A stretch of 64,000 nucleotides of DNA from Closterium sp. NIES-65 (GCA_948144175.1 CANXME010002579.1:1486001-1550000), one strand, 5' to 3'; shown: positions 32,093 through 43,685, counted from the first letter of the stretch. Translations and numbers: made by a program. Notes: generated by a model from the letters alone, not told the origin.

Positions 32093-33084
32093 AGGGGGGA
32101 GCAAAGGAGATTGGGAGCTGCCCTACCTGCCTTGAGACCAAATTCACGAAGTTTCCCTTCAGCAGCAGCACGGGACCAGCCAAGGCACCGCTCTCGCTTG
32201 TGCACATGGATGTGGTGGGCCCCACGAGGGCCCTTTCTCTCTCGGGCAGCCGCTACTTCTTGACCATTGTGGACGACCACACGCGTGCGGTGTGGGTCTA
32301 CCCTCTGAAGACTAAGGGGGAGGTGGCAGCGGCTCTTCTTAAGGATTGGATGCCGAGAGCTCAAAGGTTGAGCGGACACAAGGTGAAGGTGATCCGCACC
32401 GACAATGGGGGAGAGTTCATTGGTGCTGTTTTTGAGGCGGTGCTGAAGAAGAAGGGAATTCAGCATCAGCTCACAGTGCCCTACAACCCTCAGCAGAACG
32501 GCGTGGCTGAGCGGTTCAACCGGACCCTGCAGGAAGGTGCTCGTACTCTTCTTGGGCGTGCAGGGCTGCCGGATCCGTTTTGGGTGACTGCACTGCGGCA
32601 GGTCGCCCTTGTGAAGAACAGGGTGCTGGCGACTGTGGGGGACAAGCAGTGGGTCCCCTATACCAAGTGGTATGTGAGTGCACCAGCGGTGAACATGCTG
32701 AGAGCCTACGGGTGCATGGTGGTGTTTCATGTACCGATGGAGAAGAGGGGAAAGCTGGAAGCTTCTGGGAGATGGGGTGTGCACTTGGGGCTTGCTAAGG
32801 ATCACAAGGGCTGGCTGATTTGGGACTTGACCAGCCAGCAGCTGACTGTGTCAAGGGATGTGAAGTTCCTTGAGTCCTTGTACTACAAGGAGTGGAAGCA
32901 GCAGCAGCAGAAGCTTCCTACGACACCGCTAATTGTCGAGGCCGATGAGGTGCAGCGGCCTTCAAGGCAAGTGGAGGTTTCTGTCTCTGAGAATGAGATC
33001 TCTGGGGTGACTGAGGATGGGGGAGAACCTGAGGTCGAGGAGCAGCAGCAGCAGCAGCAACAGCAGCCGCAGCAGCAGCAGTAA
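32074..33084 (+). pseudogene. Copia-3 integrase
   Basis: CPTCLETKF is the last zinc-site pair. The core has HMDVVGPTRALS, FLTIVDDHTRAVWVYPL, IRTDNGGEFIG and YNPQQNGVAERFNRTLQEGA (D, D, E), then a C-terminal domain and a CAG-repeat-coded Gln tract broken by TAA at 33082. The frame continues after this stop without change, so it is a point mutation. Integrase would insert the cDNA. Confidence 0.9.
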
Positions 33085-34824
33085 GGTGCTCCACAAGGTG
33101 CCGCACGTCCGGCTGAGCGTCCAAGGAGGGAAGTGCGCCCTCCTAACCGGCTGAGCTATCCAAGCTTTGGCAAGCCAAGTGTGGTACGGGTTGGGAGTGT
33201 GGCTGAGCAGTGTGGTGAGGATGAGATGGCACACTGCTACTGGGCAGCCGTCCCTGAGCCCAAGACACTAGCTGAGGCATTGAGCGGGCCCGATGCTGAG
33301 AAGTGGAAGCAGAGTGTGAAGGAGGAGTATGACTCTCTGCTGGAGAACGAGACGTGGGAGCTGTGTGAGCTGCCTCCAGGGAAGAAGGCCATTTCTTCCA
33401 AGCTGATCTTTAGGCATAAGTACGGACCCGATGGGGAGCTGACCCGCTACAAGTCAAGGCTTGTGGCTAAGGGGTTTCAGCAGACAAAGGGGAAGGATTT
33501 TGACGAGATTTTTTCTCCTGTGGGGAAAGGCATAACACTGAAAGTGTCACTAGCAATGGCTGCAAACCGTGGATGGCGGGTGAAGCAGATGGACATTACC
33601 ACCGCCTTCCTCAATGGGATAATTCTGGAGGAGCTGTACATGTTACAGCCTGAGGGGTTTGATGATGGGAGCGGCAGGGTGTGCAGGCTGAAGAAAGCCA
33701 TCTATGGCTTGAAGTAGGCTCCTCGTGCATGGTACCACAAGCTGGAGGAGACACTGCTGGCTGGGGGTTTCAAGAAGAGTGAGTGTGATCACATCTTGTT
33801 CCTGCTGCAAGAGAAGGAGCAGTTTCTCATGCTCCTGGTGTATGTGGACGACATCCTCCTCTTCTCTGAGTCGTGTGCAATGATTGAGCGTGTGGAGGAG
33901 ATGCTGGAGATGCAGTTTAAGTGCTCCAAGATGGGAGATGTGAAGTACTACCTTGGGATGCATGTGGAGAGGGACCTTGACAAGGGAGTGTTGAGGTTGC
34001 ACCAGAGAAAGTATTGTGAGGGGCTGGCTGAGAAGTATGGGCTGCAAGATGGAGGAAAGCCAGCCACCCCACTGTCTTCGAGGTTCACTGTGGAGCCCTG
34101 TGCTGATGAGGTGAACAGGAAGCTGTTTCATTCCATGGTGGGGGCACTCAACTATGCGGCTAACCACACGCGGCCTGACATTGCCTTTGCTACATCTAGG
34201 CTTGCGAATGTGGTTTCACGCCCCAGTCATGAGCAGCTGGAAGCGGCCAAGAGGTTGGTCCGCTATGTGAGCGCTACAGCGTCTGTGGGTCTGGAGTACA
34301 GTGCTGTGCGACAAAGGCTGCAGAGGGGTGCAGCTGATTTGGCCAAGGGGGAGATGCTCCTAACTTGCTACACCGACGCCAGTTTCAACTCTGTGAAGGC
34401 GGATGGCACCAGCATTGGAGGTTATGTGTGCCTGTTTGAAGGTGGTGCAGTGAGCTGGCGCAGCAAGAAGCAGAATGAGGTGGGGCAGTCCTCGTGTGAG
34501 ACAAAGTACATGGCCCTGCATCATGGGGCAAATGAGGTGGTGTGGCAGAGGCGTTTGTTGGAGGAGATCGGAGTGTGCCAGAGGGAGCCTAGTGTGATAT
34601 TCCGTGACAATGAATCTGCAGTGAAGTTAGCCAAGAACGCTTGTCTTCATGGGCTGACCAAACACATCAGGCCTAAGTGGCATTGGGTGAGGAGGCTCCT
34701 GGACAAGGAGGTGCGGCTGGAGATTGTGAAGACCCATCAGCAGGTGGCTGACATTCTCACCAAGCGCCTGGCTGAATCTGAGCATTGGAAGGGCATGAAG
34801 CTTGCTGGGATGAGTGTGCATTGA
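33085..34824 (+). pseudogene. Copia-3 reverse transcriptase and RNase H
   Basis: Same frame as integrase. AEALSGPDAEKWKQSVKEEY, RHKYGPDGELTRYKSRLVAKG, DITTAFLNGIILEELYMLQP, then TAG at 33715 in place of Gln of GLKQAPRAWYHKL. YVDDILLF (~33840) is the catalytic box. RNase H shows YTDASFNS, GQSSCETKYMALHHGANEVV, RDNESAVKLAKN and HQQVADILTKRLAE. It ends at TGA 34822. Only point stops separate this from a complete copia Pol. Confidence 0.92.
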
Positions 34825-34861
34825 GGGTGCATGCTTGAGCTATGGCATGTGGGATGATGGT

Positions 34862-34881
34862 TGGCAGCCAGAGGGGGAGTT
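34862..34881 (+). promoter_or_regulatory. Copia-3 polypurine tract
   Basis: CAGAGGGGGAGTT sits directly upstream of the 3' LTR start TGTTATGTG. Purine runs at this position prime plus-strand DNA. Confidence 0.75.
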
Positions 34882-35522
34882 TGTTATGTGATGCTATCAT
34901 TTGCATTCACGTCTGTCTGCCTCCCATCATGTGTTCGTGCGTTGCATGCGTGAAATGAGCGTGCGCAAGAATTTGTGTTTTCTGTGGTTTGGGTTTTTGG
35001 AGTGTGTGTGAATGCTATTTGGCTTGAGCAGATATCTGAAGTGACTCCACTGCTCAAGATCTTTCCAACAAGCCAAGGATTGCTTCAATCGGAGCACGAA
35101 CAAGAAAGTTATGAACTTTCGAAGTTCGTATGCTTTTCATATTTGATTGTGGCAACTGTGGGAAGTTGTGGGGTTGACTCCATATGGGGTACAGACTTTT
35201 GGGGGTTGGGAAATTCGAACCCATCACTGTAGATGCTGCAATGTGGTTGGGAGGTTGGCAAGTGTGGCCAAGTTGGAGTGAGGTGGATTATGGAGGTTGG
35301 GATAGAGACAAAGGTCAAAGTTGGGTTGCCTATGAGGAAGGGAATTGTGTGGCATGGAGTTTCCTTGGTTGGGGACTCCTTGGGGACCTTCCCTCTCGTC
35401 CTCCTCTTCCCTCCTACCTGGTTTAGTGCTACTCTAACTTTCTTGTGTAGCAATCTTGAGAATTGTGAGAACTCTTGTGATTGAGTTAAGTTCTTATGGC
35501 AGCATACCCCCCTATGCGCCGA
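34882..35522 (+). repeat. Copia-3 3' LTR, truncated
   Basis: Matches 29554-30203 with small changes, including a ~20-bp deletion (GGAGAAGCCAAACCAGGTTG missing near 35252). It stops at GCGCCGA. The remaining ~230 bp and the right target duplication are absent; E5 sequence begins at 35523. Confidence 0.85.
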
Positions 35523-35536
35523 GGGAAAGACAGCAG

Positions 35537-36847
35537 CTACTCAGACAGGATCCAGCAGAGTCTCCCGTCCATCCAGCGCAGGACGGATGCGGCTACTGAC
35601 ACGAGGCCGAGTGGGGCCCCCCGGACAGACTCGGCAAGTTGCAGCAAAGGCCGGGGGCCGGGCTCGAGCGCAGCATCAGGGGAGCCGGGCACGTAGCCAA
35701 TCAAGGGGAGGAAATGCTGCAGCTCCCCCGCTGCTAACTCAGCCGCCGCCCGTTCGGTTGGCGACAAGCCCTCGATCTAAAGACCCTATCGGGACAGGCA
35801 CAAATGAAGCTGATCAAGCACGTATGACAGGAGAGTCAGACAAGTCCCCACGTTCATTGCGCGCTCAGCGACGCCATCAGGGAGGCTCCCGTCAGCAGGA
35901 CTCCACCCCGCCCCAGGAAGCACAGCCTGTGGAGCCGGCGGCGCTGGAGAGGTCAGCAGTCCCCATGGGATTGGCACCTCCTGCCCGCCAACGAAGAGCC
36001 GAGGGTACGAGCCTGCGCTCAGCCCGGCCTGAGAAGGGGAGGAGGAGCGAGTGGGAGGAGACGATGGGACCGGAGCGGACGGAGGAAGAGGCTGCTGCTA
36101 CAGTGGAGGCTGGAACCGGCGCTGAGGTTGCGGCGGAGACGGTGGAGGCCGCGACGGCTGGTGCTGTGGCTGTGGCGGTGCCCGAGGCGGTTGTGAATAC
36201 GGGGCCTGAGGCTGCGATTGGTGGGACAACTGGCGCAGCTGCTGCTGCTGGCGTGCCTGCCGCTGCCTCTGACGACGGCTCCGTTTCACATTCTGCCACC
36301 CCTCATACTGGGCCACTGTCTCCCGAAGAGCGGGAGCCGCCGGCGGAGGAGGGGCGGGCAGGGGAGGGGGAGCTGGCTGCGTCCCCGGAGCCGATGGGGC
36401 CGGCCGTGATTGCTGCGGTCGTGACTGCCGTGGAGAGACGGGATGGCCAGCCGAACGGCGAGGAGCGTACGGCTGCCTCTGAGTTCGCCGGAACTTCTGT
36501 TGCTGACGAGGGCGCAGACATGCAGGGGCACGGCCAGGCGGCGGGCGATAGTCAGGGGCCCGTGAACGGCGCTCCTTCCGGCGTCTCAAAAGCGAAGCCG
36601 AAGAGGAAGCTGCAGGTACAGCCAGCGCCGAGACGGCCCGGAGCAGGCCTGGGACCCGGCGCCCCGGGACCCCTCCTGGGCTGGCTTCTGCAAGGGCAGC
36701 CGCCACGAGAGTCAGAGCATTGGGGGGCATCTCAGGGCGCGCCCGCACTGTCCGCCGCCACGCAAACGGCTTCGCATGCGCCAACGACAAGGGCGCCGAA
36801 CTTGGGGGGAGGTGAAGGAGTGGCACAAGCTGCAGTGGTGGCACCAA
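35537..36847 (-). pseudogene. Antisense basic protein of E5
   Basis: In the same relative phase as the antisense frame of E1, E2, E4 and E7. A 250-codon open block (36847-36098) is rich in Arg/Pro/Gln (RRRKERRSRAPDYRPPPG, RQQQKFRRTQRQPYAPRR, QYEGWQNVKRSRRQRQRQ) and ends at a TAG at 36095. The phase continues through further stops to a hydrophobic C-terminus (LGLVSVAASVLRWMDGR, CWILSE) and a TAG at 35537. The C-terminus resembles the E1 end in pattern, not in sequence. The upstream limit is unknown. Confidence 0.4.
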
Positions 36848-38156
36848 CAGGAGCAGGTGGGGACAATACGGTGGCAGCAGTAGGCACCAAACGCTCAGCG
36901 AGACTTGGGGCGATCACGTGGGTGCCGGCGGGCCGTGGCAACGGCGTGGTGGAAACGGCGGGAGCAGCAGGAAGGGGACAACGCGGGGTTTTACGCGGGG
37001 GGACGAGAGGCGGAAGGGGAGGGCGCATTCAAGCGCCTAGGGCGGAGATACCAGTGAGAACCGGCCCCTGGCAAGAGCGCCACGATAGGCCAGAGAGAGT
37101 GCTCCTGCAGGCGGAGGGGGAACAGGAGGCTACTGACAACCAGGGAGCCGACCCTGCCGGGGAGGAAGAAACCTCAGAGGAGATCTCTGTGGACGATGAG
37201 ACCACACCCAGGAGAAACAACCCAGAAACCCGGGCAAGGGAGGTGGCGGCGGGCATCCCAAGTAACACAGGGGAACCTGTAGCTACTGCCACGGAGGAGA
37301 CCGACGTGCCCTCTCCAGCTGAGCTGGCACGCGACGATGCCATCTGGAACCTGGCAGGGGAGTGGAATGTGGACGTGCTTCAGAGGGGGGACCAGCCATT
37401 CCTCGTCCGCCGGCTGCCACCACAAATCCTAGACAGATACTGTCTGTGCATGCTGGCGACGCTTATCCGCCTCGATACACACCCGAGCTGCCTGGGTGGC
37501 TGGAAAGCGCTGCTGTTCCTGCCGAGGCTCACTCTTAGGCCAGCACCCGAACCTGTTCTGGGGAGTCGCTGGGCAGGGATTGAAACACGGCTGCACAAGT
37601 TTCAACGAGGCGACTGGGCCGAGCTTTTCGAGGAGGCAGGGGTTATCCCCGACACAGGCAACCCGGTACGACACCAGGCAGATGTGGAGGGGATTTGTGC
37701 ATGGGCGGAAGGTTTAGTGAAAAAAGGAAACATTGCGAAGGCGGTGGCGGCGCTGCGAACAAGCCCTATGGCAGAGGCAACACTGGCTACACTCGAAGCT
37801 CTGCAATCGAAACACCCTACAGCGGGGAGCCCAATACCGGCCTGGGTTACCGGAATCACAGACTCCGAACTCACGGTCCCGCTGGATTCGCTTCGTGAAA
37901 TCCTAGCGAAATGCCCGAACGGGGTGGGGGCTGGACCGTCCAGCACTTGTTTCGAGCACCTCAGAGACCCAACCCTGGCCAATGAAGAACTGCTGCTGCT
38001 TTTCGCCAAGGTCGTCAATCGTCTGCTCAGCACCTATCAAGCCTCCCATGTTCGAACACTCCTCTTGCCTTCTCGTCTGATCGCTCTAGAGAAACCGAAT
38101 GGTGGCGTGCGACCTATAGCGATAGGCGAAACGCTGCTCCGCGTAGTAGCAAAGGC
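35587..38156 (+). pseudogene. E5 RT-RLE polyprotein, 5' half
   Basis: Open for ~857 codons up to the Copia-2 insertion. The first ~400 residues are Ala/Glu/Gly-rich. Then come RGVLRGGTRGGRGGRIQAP, GPWQERHDRPER and a D/E-rich part (TSEEISVDDE), matching E3 and E6. The RT N-terminal domain follows (RRLPPQILDRYCLCML, LLFLPRLTLRP, ICAWAEGLVKKGNIAKAVAAL), then GVGAGPSSTCFEHLRDP and RPIAIGETLLRVVAKA. The reading past 38156 is LTR sequence. Confidence 0.85.
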
Positions 38157-38287
38157 TGTCAGAACATTATAGCTTATGCTGTTGTGTAGGCTATAGTGGG
38201 GTATTCCATAGGGGGTACAACCCAATTAGGGTTAGTACTTGTACTCACTCATTTCATAGTTCATTCATTCTCGTTCTACTTTTCTCA
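38157..38287 (+). repeat. Copia-2 5' LTR
   Basis: 131 bp, TGTCAGAACATT...TTTTCTCA, followed at once by TGGTATCGAGCAGGTT, the primer binding site (38288-38303). Confidence 0.92.
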
Positions 38288-38399
38288 TGGTATCGAGCAG
38301 GTTCCCTCGTGGGAACTGTGCCTAGGGCCCACCATATCGAGACATATTTTTTCCTGCCCGAAGCGCGCTCCCCCGAGTCGCGCCTCGGGCTGTCACCTC

Positions 38400-39010
38400 G
38401 TCGAGCCGTCCTAGCGGCCCTCCCTCCCTTAGCGGCCCCGCCGCCCGTTCGTGCGGCCCCACGGACCGCGTTCTCGGCCCCGCCGCCCTACATCGCGACC
38501 CCGCCACCCTACTCACGCGGCCCCGCCGCCCTACGTTGCGGCCCCGCCGCCCTACGTCGCGGCCCCGCCGCCCTACGTCGCGGCCCCGCCGCCCTACTCC
38601 TGCGGCCCCGCCGCCCTACGTCGCGGCCCCGCCACCCTTCTCGACGGCCCTGCCGCCCTACGTCACGGCCCTGCCGCCCTTCGCGACGGCCCCCGCCGCC
38701 CTACTTCTCGACGGCCCCGCCGCCCTACGTCGCGGCCCCGCCGCCCTACTCACGCGGCCCCGCCGCCCTAAGTTGCGGCCCCGCCGCCCTAAGTCGCGGC
38801 CCCGCCGCCCTACTCACGCGGCCCTACCGCCCTACGTCGCGACCCCGCCGCCCTACTTCTCGCGGCCCCGCCGCCCTACTAAGTCGCGGCCCCACCGCCT
38901 TTCTTGACGGCCCCGCCGCCCTACTTTGCGGCCCCGCCGCTCTCTCTCGCGGCCCCACCGTCCGACTACTGCGGCCCCGCCGCCCTCTTCAGCGGACCCG
39001 CCGCCTCCTA
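38400..39010 (+). repeat. 21-bp minisatellite in the Copia-2 leader
   Basis: The unit GCGGCCCCGCCGCCCTACGTC and variants (CTACTCAC, CTTCTCGAC, CTAAGT) repeat from ~38440 to ~39000. It is open in all three plus frames because the unit is a multiple of three without stops; I do not regard it as a gene. It occupies the same leader position as the unrelated 31-bp repeat of Copia-1. Confidence 0.85.
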
Positions 39011-39039
39011 CTTCTTCCGCGTCGCCCTACAGCAGCACT

Positions 39040-40140
39040 ACCGAGCGCACTTTAGCTCTGACCTTGTACGACGCGGTAGTCGCGCGCTACTCCTCCCCTT
39101 CCACTGCGGCACTAAGCCGTCTCATGCTACCGTACCTCTTCCCTGACCTTGCTGCCTTTCCCACCGTCGCTGATCTCATTACGCACATCCGCACTAGTGA
39201 CACTCGCTACCGCGCTGCACTTCCTGCTAACTTCTGCGCCACGACCCCCCCCCCCCCCCCCCCATCTACATCACTCTGTACTTCCTAGTCACTCGCCTCT
39301 TTGACTCCCTTCGAGTAGTCAGGGACCACTTTCTCTCAGTCTATCCCACCACACTCACTGTAGACCTCCTCGAGAAGGCCCTCCTCGCGATGGAGAAGAG
39401 CATAGTTGCTGTAGGAGCCTCTCGAGGTGACCCGCGCACCCCCATCATTGAGGGGTGTTCTCCCTCCCCCCTGCTGCCCTCTGTCGCCTCTGCTGCTGCG
39501 GCCGACCTCCTTGGTCTGGAGTTGGTCGGTGCGGCGTCTGCCCCTAGCGGGAGACGCCGCTCTGGCAAGGGCAAGGGGGGCAAGGGAGCTGGAGGAGTGG
39601 GCGGTGGAGGTGAAGGTGGAGGCGGTTGGGGGAGTGGGGGTGGCGGTGGGAGTGGAGGTGGGGGTGGGGGGGTCGGTGGCGGCACTGGAGGCGGAGAAGC
39701 CGGCAGCGGTGGCGGTGGGAGCGGAGGTGGCGGAGGAGGCAGTGGTGGTGGCGGCGGCGGAGGTGGCGGCGGCGGTGGAGGGAGCGGAGGCGGTGGAGGC
39801 GGTGGGGGTGGCGGTGGAGCTGGTCGCGGGTCTTTGCAGAGGAGTGGCTCCGGTGGTGGCTCGCGCCAGCAGCAGCAGCGCGGTCGTGCGAACCTGTCCC
39901 CTCAGCAACTCCGTGAGTGGTACACTGCACGCCAGCGGGGTGGGGGTTCTGGTCCATGCACCTACGTCCTGCGCACCAGTGACCGTGCGGGTGAGCAGTG
40001 TGGGGGTGCGCACCCCACCCAGCGCTGCTTTGGCCGCCTGACGGACGCGTGGCGTCACCAGTTCCCGGAGGCCTCAGAGATCCCTCGTTGGGACGAGCTG
40101 TCTAGGGCGGGTGTTGCCATCTTTGATCTTGACTTTGATG
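39040..40140 (+). pseudogene. Copia-2 Gag
   Basis: Fragments LYDAVVARYSSPSTAALSRL, LMLPYLFPDLAAFPTVADLI, then a poly-C run at ~39245 that breaks the frame, MEKSIVAVGASRGDPRTPII, GRRRSGKGKGGKG, a long Gly tract, QQLREWYTARQRGGG and GEQCGGAHPTQRCFGRLTDA. Colinear with Copia-1 Gag; the N-terminal ~100 residues are missing, replaced by the minisatellite. Confidence 0.8.
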
Positions 40141-41851
40141 CTATTCTATCTGCCATGTATGCTGTGTCTCATAGTGATGAGGGTGACTGTTACGGGTGTT
40201 TCCCGCCCGATCCGAGCATCGAGACTGCTGCTCCAGGTACTGGTGCGGCTGCTGCCCTAGGTGCTTGCGACGCTGCTGCTCTAGGTGCTGGTGTGTCTGC
40301 GTCCTCAGGTACTGGTGAGTCTGCGCTCTCAGGTACTCCGTCGGCTTCGGCCTCCCTCACCTTCACCCTTGACTCTGGGGCGACTCGCTCCTTCTTTCGG
40401 GACCGCACCACACTCACGCCGCTTAGTCGGCCGGTTGCGGTGTCCTTGGCTGACCCCTCTGGGGGTCCTGTCCTGTCTCGCTTCTCCACAGTCCTACCGT
40501 GTCCGGCGGCTCCTTCTTGCACCCTGTCTGGTCTCTAACTCCCCTCGTTCTCGACGAACCTGGTGAGTGGTGCTGACCTACAGGATGCAGGTGTCCACCA
40601 GTTCACTCCTGCCCGTCGGCGAGTGACCCACTATACAGAGGCTGGCACAGGCCGACACCTGGCTACATTCACCCGTCAGCCGGGGTCAAGCTTCTACACT
40701 CTGACCACTGCGTGTCCTCGAGTTGCTGAGTCTGGTAGGGTGGCTGCGTTGGGTCAGGTGTTTGCTGCGTGTCCAGGTCTGGTCTTGAGTCTGCCCCCTG
40801 TTCGTGTCGTCTCTTGTCTCACGAGACTCTCCTCTGGCAGCACCGCCTTGGCCACCCCTCTCTGCTTCAGCTCAGAGGCATGGCCTCCCGTCTTCTTGTG
40901 TCTGGTCCCCCCCGGTCCCTCCCTCCCCTTCCTCAGGGCCCTGGCCCTGCCTGTGTCCCCTGTGTCGAGGGGCGCCAGCGTGCTGCCCCTCACTCCTCCC
41001 AGTTTCCTCCGACGGAGGCCCCGTTGCAGACACTTCACATGGACGTGTGGGGCCCAGCCCGCGTCCGTGGACAGGGTCACGAGCGCTACTTCCTGCTCGT
41101 TGTTGACGACTTCTCGCGTTACACCACAATCTTCCCCTTGCGCAGCAAGGGTGATGTCACTGGGGTGCTGATCGATTGGATCCGCGCAGCTCGTCTCCAG
41201 CTGAGGCGGAGCTTTGGCTCGGACTTTCCTGTTCTGCGTCTACACTCGGACAGAGGCGGAGAGTTCTCCTCTGGCCTTCTGCGAGCCTACTGTCGTGCAC
41301 GAGGCATCCGTCAGACCTTCACGCTTCCGGACTCACCGCAGAAAAATGGGATTGCTGAGCGCCGCATTGGCATGGTCATTGACGTCGCTCGTACGTCCAT
41401 GATGCATGCGGCTGCCCCCCATTTTCTGTGGCCATTTGCGGTGAGGTACGCGGCGCATCAGATCAACCTCCACCCCAGGGTCTCCAGGCCGGAGACCTCC
41501 CCAGCCTTGCTGTGGACGGGGAAGGTTGGCGATGCGTCGGCGTTCCGGGTCTGGGGATCACAGGCGTTTGTCCGCGACTTGTCTGCGGACAAGCTATCCC
41601 TTCGTGCTGCTCCTTGCGTCTTCTTGGGGTTCCCCCCTGACGCGCCTGGGTGGCAGTTCTTCCACCCCACCTCTCGACGTGTTCTGTCCTCCCAGGACGT
41701 CACGTTTGACGAGTCGGTCCCCTACTACCGCCTCTTCCCCTACCGCACTCCGTCCCTCCCCCCACCCCCACTCTTCCTGGTACCAGGTCCCCCTCAGGTC
41801 GACCCCCTCCCCCCTCAGGGACCTGCCCCTTCAAGTGTGTCCCAGGTATAA
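40141..41851 (+). pseudogene. Copia-2 protease and integrase
   Basis: Protease LTFTLDSGATRSFFRDRTTL (~40370) has the DSG site. After a stop at ~40538 and frame changes, pre-integrase LLWQHRLGHPSLLQLRGM...CVPCVEG and the integrase core HMDVWGPARV, FLLVVDDFSRYTTIFPL, LRLHSDRGGEFSS and DSPQKNGIAERRIG follow. Terminates after APSSVSQV. Confidence 0.88.
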
Positions 41852-41859
41852 GCATTCGA

Positions 41860-42506
41860 ACCTGACTCCGGTGCTGCTGAGGGTGCTAAGGCTAGGGGTG
41901 CGGAGCCTGGGGGTGCGGAGCCTGGGGGTGCTGAGCCTGGGGGTGCTACGCCTGGGGGTGCTACGTCTGGGGTCGCTGAGCCTGGGGGTGCTTCGTTTGG
42001 GGGTGCTGAGCCTGGGGGTACTGAGCCTGGGGGTGCTACGCCTGGGGGTGCTGAGCCTAGGGGTGCTGAGCCTGGGGTTTCTACGCTGGGGGGTGCTGAG
42101 CCTGGGGGTGCTCCGCCTGGAGGTTCTCCAGGTGCTTCGTCTCGCCGTGAGCCATTCTCTCCACACGAGCTGCGCGAGTGGTTTTCCCGGCGCTGGCGTC
42201 GTGCTGCTGGCGCTGGAGGTTCTTCGGCTACTGAGGGTGCTGCGGTCGCGGGTCCCGGAGGTGCTCGTACTGGGAGTACTGGAGCTGCTGGACCTTCGAG
42301 TTTGACTGGACCTGGTGCTGCTGAGGGTGTTGGCGCTGCGACTACCGCTGGCGGTGCTCCTGGTGCTGCTGGAGGCTTCTGGCGTCGCCACGCGGCCTCT
42401 ACCGTACTTTGTTCCACTCCTGCAGCAGGTTCTTGGTCTTCCGCCTTCTACTGGTCCTTCTCCTCCCTTAGAGGGTCCACTACCTGTCCCGTCACAGTCA
42501 CAGCTG
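41860..42506 (+). repeat. Copia-2 IN-RT linker with 15/30-bp repeats
   Basis: GGGGGTGCTGAGCCT-type units repeat at 41880-42130, coding GGAEP-like pentapeptides when read in the frame matching Copia-1. After them come REPFSPHELREWFSRRWRR and LPYFVPLLQQVLGLP, up to the foreign insertion at 42507. Confidence 0.75.
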
Positions 42507-43685
42507 TCAACGGGAGTTGTGTGTTGGCCCCGTCCACGCTTGGGCGGAGCCGACTTCGTGGTGGGGTGTACGGAAGGTACAGCCGACTTGCAGCAGTGGG
42601 CGACGCCGACTTGGACGAGCTGGTCGACGGGGTTGGTCGACTTGCACGGCGCCACTGCAATACCGCCGACTTGGGAAGCCAGTGGCCGACTTCAACTGGT
42701 GGTCGGCGATGTGGCACGTCGACCTGGAAGTCGGCGCCGACTTGCAAGGTCACCGACTTGCAAGGTCACCGACTTGCAAGGTCACCGACTTGCAAGGTCA
42801 CCGACTTGGGAGGTCACCGACTTGCAAGGTCACCGACTTGCAAGGTCACCGACTTTGCAAGTCGGCGCCGACTTGCAAGGTCGCCGACTTGGGAGGTCGC
42901 CAACTTCAAGAGGTCAGTCTGGAAGTCGGCGCCGACGTAGAAGGGGCGTCGACCTGGTGACGCCGACTTGGGTAGCTGACAACTGCACTGGTCGACCAGG
43001 AGTGACGTCGACCTGGATCTGGTCGACCGGAGGAGTGGTCGACCTGGTGAGGTCGACCTGGTGTGGTTGTCGACTTGGGAGGTCGACGAGCACATACAGG
43101 AGCAGCTGGTCGACATAGTTGCCCGGTCGACCAGGATACCTGGGTGACGAGTTTCTGCGAAGGAGTGCGACGGTCACCCAGGCGAAGTTGGCGAGACCGA
43201 CCTCCATGGTGGTATCCCGAGGTCGTCGTGGCGGATCAGAGGCAGTCGCTAGCCCGAGGTTGACGTGGTGTGTGCGCTGTGCAGGTGACGAGACTTTGCA
43301 TGCCAATCATCTGCGCGCACCTGCAAAGCGGGTGCACTGCTGTCCTGCGTGAGCAATGCTGGCACACCGTCAACCTGCAGCGTTGGCAAGCTGTCGACTT
43401 TGCACTGCTGTAGCGTGGTCGACCAAGTCGTGCTGGAACGCGGTCGACCATGCTGTGCTGGCAGTCGACCAACCTGAATGCTAGCTCTGATGTAGTCTTG
43501 CATTGCCAACTTTATTGGACCATTATTGACAACTTTCTCTAGTGAAACTCTTGCCAAATTGCCCCGTGAACTAGCAACCAGTGTGAGCACTAAGAAAACG
43601 TCTAAGGACCAACGAACGCAGACATCACACGAGCACACGTGCCTAGCCAGTACTCTAAGCTCCCGTTGTAGTAGTTATCTTCTCA
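42507..43685. mobile_element. Unclassified 1,179-bp insertion in Copia-2
   Basis: Flanked by ACAGCTG on both sides (42500-42506, 43686-43692). Removing it with one copy restores the Copia-2 frame as QSQLHPASPLPAPSPYGG, colinear with Copia-1, so the boundaries are firm. It starts TCAACGGGAGTT and ends ATCTTCTCA; a 9-bp subterminal inverted repeat, CAACGGGAG/CTCCCGTTG, lies at 42508-42516 and 43660-43668. Inside are a 16-bp repeat array, a 24-bp perfect palindrome and many GTCGAC sites. No protein motif is seen. A non-autonomous DNA transposon is possible, but no family fits clearly. Confidence 0.7.
42739..42880. repeat. 16-bp tandem array and 24-bp palindrome
   Basis: The unit CTTGCAAGGTCACCGA repeats about seven times (42740-42850) with one CTTGGGAGG variant. 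It is followed by a perfect 24-bp palindrome at 42855-42878 centred on GGCGCC with arms TTGCAAGTC/GACTTGCAA. Confidence 0.88.

Larger units (their letters stand above)
29554..35522 (+). mobile_element. Copia-3: Ty1/copia element with long LTRs, 3' LTR truncated
   Basis: A different lineage from Copia-1/2/4: ~878-bp LTR, TGGTATCAGAGC primer site, less GC-rich, Tnt1-like Gag with a CCHC knuckle. The 5' LTR starts TATTATG where the 3' LTR has TGTTATG (G to A). The 3' LTR stops at GCGCCGA (35522), ~240 bp short of its end, and abuts E5. No target duplication can be checked because the right end is gone. Confidence 0.9.

Noticed and set aside
38309-39055. RPRRPTS-repeat protein in the Copia-2 leader
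   Set aside because: A 21-bp repeat without stops is open in every frame; no start or domain supports a protein.
42302-43118. Frames reading CKVTDLQGHRLARSPT repeats
   Set aside because: Direct translation of the 16-bp repeat inside the unclassified insertion.
42507-43685. Helitron identity for the insertion in Copia-2
   Set aside because: It starts TC, but it ends in TCTCA without a CTRR end and hairpin, and a 7-bp duplication is present, which Helitrons do not make.
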